A stretch of 64,000 nucleotides of DNA from positions 7,626,001 through 7,690,000 of the forward strand of contig NZ_JAUSWV010000002.1 of the NCBI RefSeq assembly GCF_030815485.1, given 5' to 3'. This stretch comes from Streptomyces rishiriensis. GTDB lineage: Bacteria; Actinomycetota; Actinomycetes; Streptomycetales; Streptomycetaceae. Both the position numbers and the translations under genes were made by a program. How positions within the stretch are numbered: position 1 is the first letter of the stretch; the number at the start of each line of letters is the position of its first letter. Under the pieces are notes generated by a model that searched no databases, was not told the DNA's origin, and saw only the letters and a list, made by a program, of their open reading frames with translations. Shown here one piece after another: positions 1 through 7,131 of the stretch.

Positions 1-791
1 TCCAGGTCATGGGCACCACCTACGACGTCGACATGATCACGGCCGTCGACTTCCTCACCCGCACCAAGGGACTCGCCAAGGGCGACGCCATCGGCCATGT
101 GTACTTCGAGGGCGACTACGGCGCGAACGCCCTGGAGGGTTCGACCTGGGCGGCCGGGAAGGCCGGGCTGAAGATCGTCCCGCAGAAGATCAAGGCGACG
201 GACACGGACCTCTCCGCGCAGGTCTCGGCGTTGCGCAAGGCCGGTGTGAAGGCCGTCCTGATCAGCGCGGGCCCGGCCCAGACCGCCTCCCTGGTCGGGG
301 TCGCCGCCTCCCGCGGACTGAAGGTCCCCGTCGTCAGCAGCGCGCCCGGCTTCGCGCCGCAGCTGATGAAGACCCCGGCGGCGCCGGCCCTGCTGGGCAT
401 GCTGAACGTGGTCAGCGCGGCGCCCGCCGTGAGCTCGGACCTGCCCGGCGTCCAGAAGATGGTGACCGCGTACGGAAAGAAGTACCCCGGCTCCCCGGTG
501 GACTCCGGGGTGCTCTCCGGATACAACGCCGCCCAACTGCTGGGCGCCGACCTGAAGAAGGCCTGCGCGGCCGGCAGCCTCGCCCGCGAGGACGTGGTGA
601 AGGCGCACCGTGCGCAGAAGAACGCCGACACCGGACTCGGCTCCCCGCAGGACTTCTCCGACGTCTCCCGCCCCGCCGCCCTGTCGACCTATGTGCTCAA
701 GCCGGACGCGAAGGCGGTCGGCGGCCTGGTGGGCGTGGAGGAGGCGCACCAGGCGCCGGGCGTGACGGAGTACCTGGAGAACCGCTCCTGA
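1..791 (+). CDS. ABC transporter substrate-binding protein, type 1 (LivJ-like), C-terminal part
   Basis: The reading frame is open at the left edge, so the signal peptide and first lobe lie outside the window; about 262 residues are visible. The visible part reads as a type 1 periplasmic-binding fold of the branched-chain amino-acid/amide class: a strand-turn segment with VYFEGDYGANALEG, then DTDLSAQVSALRKAGVKAVL, which is the usual place where these receptors scan for efflux or uptake events, then a long C-terminal helix pair (SGYNAAQLLGADLKKAC). Such proteins are lipid-anchored outside the membrane in actinomycetes and deliver ligand to a LivHMGF-type importer. The importer genes are not seen downstream, so they may lie upstream or elsewhere. 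The ligand cannot be told from this part. Confidence 0.8.
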   Translation, partial: QVMGTTYDVDMITAVDFLTRTKGLAKGDAIGHVYFEGDYGANALEGSTWAAGKAGLKIVPQKIKATDTDLSAQVSALRKAGVKAVLISAGPAQTASLVGVAASRGLKVPVVSSAPGFAPQLMKTPAAPALLGMLNVVSAAPAVSSDLPGVQKMVTAYGKKYPGSPVDSGVLSGYNAAQLLGADLKKACAAGSLAREDVVKAHRAQKNADTGLGSPQDFSDVSRPAALSTYVLKPDAKAVGGLVGVEEAHQAPGVTEYLENRS

Positions 792-959
792 CCGGCACTT
801 CCGCGATTCAGCGGCCGTGCTGCTGAATGCGTTCGCTTATCTCCATTGGACCCGCGGGTGACGGCGGGGCCAGGCTGGACGACGTCCGGTGCACCGCGAT
901 CACCTTCCGGTGCACCGGACTTCGCCCTGCCCGCCCGCATCCGAAAGAGGTCCGAGCCC

Positions 960-1820
960 ATGCAGACCCGCCGCATCGGTGACCTGGACGTCAGCGCGAT
1001 CGGCCTCGGCGCCATGCCCATGTCGATCGAAGGACGACCGGACGAGGCCCGGTCCCTCGCCACGATCCACGCCGCACTGGACGCGGGCGTCACCCTGATC
1101 GACACCGCGGACGCCTACCACCTGCACGCCGACGAGGTCGGCCACAACGAGATCCTGATCGCCAAGGCCCTCGCCGGCCACGACCGGGGCCGGGACGTCC
1201 TGGTCGCCACCAAGGGCGGCCATCTGCGTCCCGGTGACGGCAGCTGGACCCTCGACGGCAGCCCCGCACACCTCAGGACGGCCTGCGAGGCGTCACTGCG
1301 GCGGCTCGGCGTGGAGGCCATCGGCCTGTACCAGTTCCACCGCCCCGACCCGCGGATCCCCTACGAGGAGTCCGTCGGCGCCGTGCGGGAGCTCCTGGAC
1401 GAGGGGAAGATCCGCGCCGCCGGCATCTCCAACGCGAACCCCCGGCAGATCGCGCTGGCGAACGACATCCTCGGCGGGCGCCTGGCCGCCGTACAGAACC
1501 AGTTCTCCCCGGCCTTCCGCTCCAGCGAGCCCGAACTGCGGCTGTGCGAGGAGCTCGGCATCGCCTTCCTGCCGTGGAGCCCGCTCGGCGGCATCTCCCG
1601 CGCGCGCGAACTGGGCTCCTCCTACGCGCCGTTCGCCCATGTCGCCGAGGCCCACGGGGTCAGCCCGCAACGGGTGTGCCTGGCCTGGATGCTCGCCAGG
1701 TCACCGGTCGTGGTCCCCATCCCCGGCGCGAGCCGGCCGGAGACGATCCTGGACTCCCTCGCGGCGACGGACCTCGTCCTGACCGCAGGCGAACTGGCCG
1801 AGCTGGACGCCGCCGTCTGA
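960..1820 (+). CDS. Aldo/keto reductase
   Basis: A 286-residue NAD(P)H-dependent oxidoreductase of the aldo/keto reductase (TIM barrel) superfamily, expected in the cytosol. The four catalytic residues of the family are present: Asp48 and Tyr53 in IDTADAYH, Lys85 in VATKGG and His127 in YQFHRPD. The C-terminal GASRPE (residues near 260) is the usual cofactor-phosphate site. The ATG at 960 is chosen because it has an AGAGG site about 8 bases upstream and the AKR fold begins straight after it (TRRIGDLDVSAIGLG); the frame is open further upstream but that part is not protein-like. The next gene, an ABC exporter, begins 26 bases downstream, so the two may be co-transcribed. The substrate is unknown. 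Confidence 0.9.
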   Translation: MQTRRIGDLDVSAIGLGAMPMSIEGRPDEARSLATIHAALDAGVTLIDTADAYHLHADEVGHNEILIAKALAGHDRGRDVLVATKGGHLRPGDGSWTLDGSPAHLRTACEASLRRLGVEAIGLYQFHRPDPRIPYEESVGAVRELLDEGKIRAAGISNANPRQIALANDILGGRLAAVQNQFSPAFRSSEPELRLCEELGIAFLPWSPLGGISRARELGSSYAPFAHVAEAHGVSPQRVCLAWMLARSPVVVPIPGASRPETILDSLAATDLVLTAGELAELDAAV

Positions 1821-1846
1821 CACGACCACCAGGAGGACCGCCGTCC

Positions 1847-3616
1847 ATGGCGTCGCCGTACGAAAGACCGCTCGACCACCGTTACCGGGGCGAGCATCCG
1901 ATCCGCACCCTCGCCTACCTGCTGCGCGCCGACCGGCGCAGTCTCGCGGCCGCGGCCGGTGTGTTCACCGTCAAGCACAGCCCGATCTGGCTGCTGCCGC
2001 TGATCACCGCGTCCATCATCGACACCGTCGTCCAGCACCAGCCGATCGGCAGACTCTGGACGAGCACCGGCGTCATCCTCTTCATCCTGCTGGTCAACTA
2101 CCCCCTGCACCTGCTGTACGTGCGGCTGCTCTACGGCAGCGTCCGCCGGATGGGCACCACCCTGCGGTCCGCGCTGTGCACCCGTATGCAGCAGCTCTCC
2201 ATCGGCTACCACTCCCGGGTCAGCGCCGGCGTGCTCCAGGCCAAGGTGGTGCGGGACGTGGAGACCGTGGAGCAGATGGTGCAGCAGACCGCCGAGCAGG
2301 GGCTCGGCGCGCTGACCGTGCTCACCGGCGGCCTTGTCATCATCGCCGTGCGCACACCCGAGTTCGTGCCCGTCTTCCTGGTCGTGGTGCCCGTGGCCGC
2401 CGTCCTCGTGGACCGCCTCAGGGCCCGGCTGCGCACCCACAACGAGGACTTCCGGCACGAGGTGGAGACCCTCTCCTCACGCGTCACCGAGATGACCCGG
2501 CTGATCCCCGTCACCCGCGCCCACGGGCTCGAACGCAAGGCACTGCGCCGCATGGACGGCACCCTGAGCCGTCTGCTCACCTCCGGTATGCGCCTCGACC
2601 TGCTCAACGGCCGCTTCGGCTCGCTGGCCTGGGTGCTGCTCAACGTGATCGGCGTGCTCGTCCTCACCGGCGCCGCGCTCGTCTCGTACTACGGCGTCTG
2701 GGGCGTCACCGCCGGTGACGTCGTCATGCTGAGCGCCTTCCTGACCACCCTCACCAACTCCACCACCACCCTGACCGGGCTGGCCCCGGTCATCACCAAG
2801 GGCCTGGAGTCGGTGCGTTCGGTCGGCGAGGTACTCCAGGCGCCCGAACTGGAGGACAACGAGGGCAAGTCCGAACTCACCGCCCTGCACGGCTCCGTGA
2901 CCTTCGAGGACGTCGGCTACGCCTACGACAGCGGCAGCCCGGCGGTGCGCGACTTCACCCTGTCGGTCACTCCGGGGGAGACGGTCGCCCTCGTGGGGGC
3001 GTCCGGCGCGGGCAAGTCCACGGTGCTCGGTCTCGTCATCGGCTTCATCCGGCCGACCTCGGGCCGGGTGCTGCTCGACGGGACCGACATGAACACCCTC
3101 GACCTGCGCACCTACCGGAGGTTCGTGTCGGTGGTCCCGCAGGAGTCGATCCTCTTCGACGGCACGATCCGCGAGAACGTCGCCTACGGCATGGAGGACG
3201 AGGCCGACGAGGAGACGGTCCGCGCGGCCCTGCGCGACGCCAACGCGCTGGAGTTCGTCGACCGGCTCCCCGAGGGGCTGCACACCCTCGTCGGTGAGCG
3301 CGGGGCGCGGCTGTCGGGCGGGCAGAAGCAGCGTCTGGCCATCGCCCGCGCCCTGATCCGGGACCCGAAGGTGCTGGTCCTGGACGAGGCGACGTCCGCG
3401 CTCGACACCCGCTCCGAGGCGCTCGTCCAGCAGGCCCTCGCCCGGCTGCTGCGCGGCCGCACCACCTTCGTGGTGGCGCACCGGCTGTCCACCGTGCGCG
3501 GCGCGGACCGGATCGTGGTGATGGGGGAGGGGCGGATCCTGGAGACCGGTACGCACGACGAGCTCCTGCGGCGGGGCGGCGCGTACACGGATCTGCACAG
3601 CGGACAGGTCGCGTGA
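1847..3616 (+). CDS. ABC exporter, fused membrane and ATPase domains
   Basis: A 589-residue half-transporter of the ABC exporter type, acting as a dimer in the cell membrane. The first 310 or so residues hold about six hydrophobic helices (type I exporter core). The ATPase domain follows: Walker A GASGAGKST near residue 384, Q-loop near VVPQES, signature LSGGQKQR near 490, Walker B VLVLDEATSA near 508 and the switch histidine in AHRLST near 544. The start is ATG 1847, preceded at the right distance by AGGAGG (1831-1836); the open frame further upstream overlaps the aldo-keto reductase and is rejected. Only one half-transporter gene is present here, so a homodimer is likely. Such exporters move drugs, lipids or peptides; nothing nearby fixes the cargo. 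Confidence 0.92.
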   Translation: MASPYERPLDHRYRGEHPIRTLAYLLRADRRSLAAAAGVFTVKHSPIWLLPLITASIIDTVVQHQPIGRLWTSTGVILFILLVNYPLHLLYVRLLYGSVRRMGTTLRSALCTRMQQLSIGYHSRVSAGVLQAKVVRDVETVEQMVQQTAEQGLGALTVLTGGLVIIAVRTPEFVPVFLVVVPVAAVLVDRLRARLRTHNEDFRHEVETLSSRVTEMTRLIPVTRAHGLERKALRRMDGTLSRLLTSGMRLDLLNGRFGSLAWVLLNVIGVLVLTGAALVSYYGVWGVTAGDVVMLSAFLTTLTNSTTTLTGLAPVITKGLESVRSVGEVLQAPELEDNEGKSELTALHGSVTFEDVGYAYDSGSPAVRDFTLSVTPGETVALVGASGAGKSTVLGLVIGFIRPTSGRVLLDGTDMNTLDLRTYRRFVSVVPQESILFDGTIRENVAYGMEDEADEETVRAALRDANALEFVDRLPEGLHTLVGERGARLSGGQKQRLAIARALIRDPKVLVLDEATSALDTRSEALVQQALARLLRGRTTFVVAHRLSTVRGADRIVVMGEGRILETGTHDELLRRGGAYTDLHSGQVA

Positions 3617-3720
3617 GCGCAGGTGGCCGGATCCTGACCCCGGCGGGTGACATTCCCGCCCGCCGTGCATGATTCGCCCGCGTCCGGGCACACGCAGCGC
3701 AAACAGAGAGAGGGGCGCTC

Positions 3721-3966
3721 GTGATCGTGCCGGACCCGAAGGTCGCCAGGACATTGCTGACCCGGTACGCGACGCTGAGGATCGCTCAGGCGGAGTGGGA
3801 CAGGCCGGAGACGGCTCGTGAACTGAAGGACGTGACGTACACCCTGTGCGTGCTGATGGGCACGCCCGACGTCCGTGAGGCGGTCGCCGCGGCGGACGCC
3901 CTCCTCGAGTCCGCGGCGGCCGTGCCGGCGCGGGACCCGGAGAGCGGACTGTCCCTGGCCGTCTGA
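3721..3966 (+). CDS. DUF5133 family small protein
   Basis: An 81-residue protein starting at GTG 3721 behind a purine-rich AGAGAGGGG. It matches, from memory, the Streptomyces DUF5133 family: VPDPKxxRTLLxRYATLRIAQAE at the N-terminus, then ARELKDVTYTLCVLMGT and DVREAVAAADALLE. The whole chain looks helical with no membrane segment. The family has no established function and is often present in several copies per Streptomyces genome. It is convergent with the ATP-grasp gene, whose stop lies only about 65 bases beyond its own, and no functional link between the two should be assumed. Confidence 0.8.
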   Translation: MIVPDPKVARTLLTRYATLRIAQAEWDRPETARELKDVTYTLCVLMGTPDVREAVAAADALLESAAAVPARDPESGLSLAV

Positions 3967-4030
3967 GGACGGTCCCGATTCGGCCCCGGGGCGGCGGTGC
4001 GCCCAGCGGCGCCCGCCGCGCCCGGACGTC

Positions 4031-5017
4031 TCACGAGGCGGTGGAGCCGCACGGGTCGGCCTGCCGGGTGTCGTGCTCCGGGGACGCCCCGGCCAGCCAT
4101 TGCGCGATGGTACGGGCGATCGGCTGCCCGGTGTCCACCTCCACGAAGCCGAACTGACCGGACTGGTTGCACTCCAGGAACCACCACGTCCCGTCGGCGT
4201 CCTCCGCGAAGTCGAAGGCCCCGTACGCCAGTTCCGCCTCGCGCAGATACCGGAGCACGGCCTCGGCGAGGCGCGGCGGGACGTCGGCGGGACGCCACGG
4301 TGCGGTGGAGGGAGACCAGCGCACGTCGACCACGTCGGGGTCGCCGCCGGAAGCCGTCTCCTTGCGAGCGGCCAGAATGCGGTCGCCGACCGCGGTCAGC
4401 CGGATGTCGGCCCGCTTGGCCACCCGGCGCTGGAGCAGCGTCGGACCGTAGGCGACGGCGGCGAAGTCCGCGCCCGGCGGGACCCGGGTGGTGGGTACCG
4501 CGCGGGGCGGATCCTGCGGATGTGCCCCGGACACCGGCTTGACGACCAGGTCCGGGTAGCGGTCCGCGAACTCGCGGGCCGCCTGCGGGAACGTGGTGAC
4601 GATCGTGGCCGGCACGGGCAGCCCGCTGAGCTGCGCGAGCCGTAGCTGCCAGGGCTTGTGCCGGGCGCGCCGGGCCGCGTCCGGGTGGTTCATCCAGCGT
4701 GCCCCGGTACCGCGGAGCATCCCGTACAGCGCCTGTGAGGCCTCTTCCGTGAGCCACGCGGACGGCTGTGCCGCGCGGGCCGCGGCCGCGCCGGGCCGCC
4801 GGACCCACACCGATCGCAGCCCGTCGAGGCTCACCAGCCGTCCGGCGGACGACAGGTGCCCCCGGAAGGCGCCGTGCACGAACTCGCCGGAGAGCGCGAC
4901 GGAGTGGGTCAGGTCGGCCGGGTCAAGCCGGACGACGGGGACGCCCGCGGCGTTCAGGTGCACGACCACCATGTCCGCCGTGACGTCCTCTTCACAGGTA
5001 AGGATGAGCACGGTCAT
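4031..5017 (-). CDS. tgmB: ATP-grasp RiPP maturase (graspetide macrocyclase, SAV_5884/TgmB family)
   Basis: A 328-residue ATP-grasp ligase lying 16 bases downstream of a tiny precursor gene, on the same strand. The N-terminal Rossmann-like part (MTVLILTCEEDVTADMVV) and the MNHPDAARRARHKPWQLRLA segment are those of the MvdD/TgmB group of ribosomal-peptide ligases; DLVVKPVSGAHPQ supplies the ATP-binding lysine, and the C-terminal FDFAEDADGTWWFLECNQSG supplies the acidic and Asn metal ligands (E..N). These enzymes use ATP to join Asp/Glu side chains to Thr/Ser or Lys side chains in a peptide, giving ester or amide macrocycles. Specificity for the neighbouring 63-residue peptide is inferred from adjacency. 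The family's usual third gene, a protein-isoaspartate-type methyltransferase, is not next to it. Confidence 0.9.
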   Translation of the reverse strand: MTVLILTCEEDVTADMVVVHLNAAGVPVVRLDPADLTHSVALSGEFVHGAFRGHLSSAGRLVSLDGLRSVWVRRPGAAAARAAQPSAWLTEEASQALYGMLRGTGARWMNHPDAARRARHKPWQLRLAQLSGLPVPATIVTTFPQAAREFADRYPDLVVKPVSGAHPQDPPRAVPTTRVPPGADFAAVAYGPTLLQRRVAKRADIRLTAVGDRILAARKETASGGDPDVVDVRWSPSTAPWRPADVPPRLAEAVLRYLREAELAYGAFDFAEDADGTWWFLECNQSGQFGFVEVDTGQPIARTIAQWLAGASPEHDTRQADPCGSTAS

Positions 5018-5033
5018 TTTCGTCGGCCCGTGT

Positions 5034-5225
5034 TCAGTCGTCGAAGTGGGTCTTGGAGCCCGCCGTCGAGGTCGTCGTCCCGAGCTCTCTCAGGAGGGCG
5101 TGGTCACGAGCGGCGATCCGGCCGTCGAGGAGTACGTTCAACTGCATTCCGGGGTCATAGGCGTACGGAGTGCTGAACTCCAACTCGGCCGCTGGGCGTG
5201 CGTAGTTGAGCGTGAACGGTTGCAT
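5034..5225 (-). CDS. tgmA: ATP-grasp-modified RiPP precursor (TgmA family)
   Basis: A 63-residue precursor with ATG at 5225 behind AGGGAGAG. It fits the putative ATP-grasp target RiPP family (SAV_5884-type precursors): a conserved leader (QPFTLNYARPAAE, then PYAYDPGMQLNVLLDGR) and a short C-terminal core with Thr50, Thr51, Thr52, Ser53, Thr54, Thr59 and the acidic end Asp62-Asp63. Hydroxyl donors (Thr/Ser) followed by Asp are what an ester-forming ATP-grasp enzyme needs. There are no Cys residues. The ligase gene follows 16 bases later, so the two are probably one transcript. No protease or dedicated exporter is adjacent; the ABC exporter at 1847 is on the other strand and cannot be assigned to it. 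Confidence 0.88.
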   Translation of the reverse strand: MQPFTLNYARPAAELEFSTPYAYDPGMQLNVLLDGRIAARDHALLRELGTTTSTAGSKTHFDD

Positions 5226-5448
5226 CGTCTCTCCCTCGTCGGTACTGCCTCGATCAAGCGGTGCCGCTGTGCGACGTCACTCGGGCCCGCTGCTTGGTGC
5301 TGGATAGGTGCGTCCTTCAGTCACTTATACGAATCGAACGGGTGGTTGGTTTCCTTACTCTCCGTGATCGTCGCGGGGTTGGGCACCGAACAGGGCGCGG
5401 AGCAGGGGAGATCGGGCCGAGCGGGGGCGAAAACGTCTTCTGGGACGG

Positions 5449-5736
5449 TCAGTCGGAGAGGCGTTCGGCGGCGTCGGCGGGGGTGTGGCGCAGGGAACGC
5501 AGGGCCAGCAGAAGGACACCGATGTCGTCGAGGTAGACGGGGTCCGGCAGTACGTCGGTGGGCAGCACGAAGTACAGGACCGCACCCCAGAACACCCAGC
5601 GCGGCCCGGTCGGAAGCCCCGCTCGTCGCAGGCCCCGGCGGGCGCGGACCAGACGCACGAACACGACGGCGGCCACGGCGAACAGGGCCGCGGCCGCCAG
5701 CACCGCGACGACGACGAGCGTGGTTGGCGCATCCAC
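5449..5736 (-). CDS. DUF1232 (YkvA-like) membrane protein
   Basis: A 95-residue protein with one strongly hydrophobic N-terminal helix (VVAVLAAAALFAVAAVVF), a basic stretch (RARRGLRRAG) and a second hydrophobic segment that carries the DUF1232 hallmark: VLYFVLPTDVLPDPVYLDD, the short Leu-Pro-x-Asp-x-x-Pro-Asp turn shared by YkvA proteins. It should sit in the cell membrane. The function of the family is not established. I prefer the GTG start at 5736, with GGAGGG just upstream, over a TTG four codons earlier. It is divergent from the repeat-bearing membrane protein that starts at 5963. Confidence 0.8.
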   Translation of the reverse strand: MDAPTTLVVVAVLAAAALFAVAAVVFVRLVRARRGLRRAGLPTGPRWVFWGAVLYFVLPTDVLPDPVYLDDIGVLLLALRSLRHTPADAAERLSD

Positions 5737-5962
5737 GGGCCCTCCCAATGGTCCGTCGCGCAGCGTCTGCTCCTACTCGGTTTCCCCGCTTTCGGTTTCC
5801 GGATGCCCCTTTCCGGCGGGATTACCGCATCGGACGCGGCTCACACGACTGCCGCGTCCGAGTGGCGGAGTGCGCCGGGGCGCCCCTGTAATGGGCAGGG
5901 TCACGTCGCGTGTCGCATCTCGGGGATGCAGGGGCGACCGCACCCTCCAGAGAGAGCTCAGC

Positions 5963-7114
5963 ATGATCACCCGCTCCACACGGTCCCTCACGGACCGTTC
6001 CGACCCACCCCTCCCCGCCGCTTCCGCAGCCACCACGGAACTGCCCCCGGTCCCGGCGACGCCCCCCGGGTACGGGCCGGACGCCGGCCCACCGAGCGAG
6101 GCCGGTTCCCGGGCCGGCTACGAGCCCGCCCCCGTGGCCGCCCGTCCCGACCCCGTCGACGGCCTCCTCCACGCCGCGGCGGCCGACCGGCCGCTGGAGG
6201 ACGTCGCCCGGCTCATCGCCCTGCCCGAACAGTGCGAGGGGGGCGCGGACGCGGCGTTCGGCGTACTGCGGGTGGTCGGCACCGACCGGCCCCTCGAGGA
6301 CGTGCCCCGGCTGGTGGCGGTGCTGTCCCGGCCGCCGTACCACGCGGAGCACGCCGGCCACATGATCCGTGCCGCGGCCGAGAGCCGCTCCGTGGAGGAG
6401 GTCACCCGGCTCCTGGAGCTGCTCCACCGCGCGCCCCTCGAGCCGCACTGCGGCGAGGAGGCCGTCCGGACCGCGGCCACCCACCGGCCCGTCGAGGAGG
6501 TCGTCGAACTCGTCGAACGGCTCGCGCGCGAGCGGGCGGGGCTCATGGCACCGCCGTCGACCGCCCCGCAGGGGGAGGGGCCACCCGTGCCCTCCCTCAC
6601 CGACCCGGCCGGCGCCGGACTCCGGCCCGCGCAGCCGCCCCCCGCACAGGACCCGGCACAGGCCCCGGCCCCGGGGCCGGCACAGGCGCCGCGGACGCCG
6701 GCGGGCCGGCCGGGTGCGTTCGTACCGTGGCCGGCGTGGGCAGCCGCCCTGGCACTGGTCCTGTGCGGCGCCGCGTACCTCCCCGTGCACCATGACGGTG
6801 CCCCGCCGGGCATCCTGGGGGCCACCCTCGCCTCGGCCGGGATCCCGCTCCTGCTGGCCCTGCTGCTGGTCCGCGGGCCCACGCCGACGCTGCTCGGAGC
6901 GGCCGTCCTGGTGCCGACAGCGCTGACCGGTGCCCAACTGCTCGCCCGGCGCGCCCAGGCGACGCAGCTGACCGGGTTCACGGAGGCCACCCTCGCGCCG
7001 CCCTGGCTCGCCGCTCCGACGGCCGCGGCCGCCGCGCTGACGGCGCTCCTCGCGCTCCTCGTGAGCCTTCGGGACGGGCGGCGAACGCGCGTGGCGCCGA
7101 GCATCCCGGGCTGA
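5963..7114 (+). CDS. Membrane protein with four helical RPLEDV-type repeats
   Basis: A 383-residue protein that I cannot place in a named family. After about 60 Pro/Ala-rich residues come four related units of roughly 35 residues, each holding an Ala-rich helix followed by (R/H)(P/S)(L/V)E(D/E)V and an aliphatic helix: DRPLEDVARLI, DRPLEDVPRLV, SRSVEEVTRLL and HRPVEEVVELV (residues about 60-185). A Pro/Ala-rich linker follows, then about four membrane helices from residue 253 to the end (starting WAAALALVLCGAAYL). Repeats of this style occur in Streptomyces proteins of unknown role. The repeat part is predicted to be cytosolic and may bind a partner. ATG 5963 is preceded by AGAGAG. It converges on the molybdenum hydroxylase operon. 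Confidence 0.75.
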   Translation: MITRSTRSLTDRSDPPLPAASAATTELPPVPATPPGYGPDAGPPSEAGSRAGYEPAPVAARPDPVDGLLHAAAADRPLEDVARLIALPEQCEGGADAAFGVLRVVGTDRPLEDVPRLVAVLSRPPYHAEHAGHMIRAAAESRSVEEVTRLLELLHRAPLEPHCGEEAVRTAATHRPVEEVVELVERLARERAGLMAPPSTAPQGEGPPVPSLTDPAGAGLRPAQPPPAQDPAQAPAPGPAQAPRTPAGRPGAFVPWPAWAAALALVLCGAAYLPVHHDGAPPGILGATLASAGIPLLLALLLVRGPTPTLLGAAVLVPTALTGAQLLARRAQATQLTGFTEATLAPPWLAAPTAAAAALTALLALLVSLRDGRRTRVAPSIPG

Positions 7115-7131
7115 CCTCCGCTCAGCGCCGG

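Noticed and set aside
1544..1846. N-terminal extension of the ABC exporter
   Set aside because: It overlaps the aldo-keto reductase in another frame and is not protein-like; AGGAGG supports ATG 1847.
3721..5225. DUF5133 as part of the graspetide cluster
   Set aside because: It is on the opposite strand, convergent, and belongs to a family with many unlinked copies.
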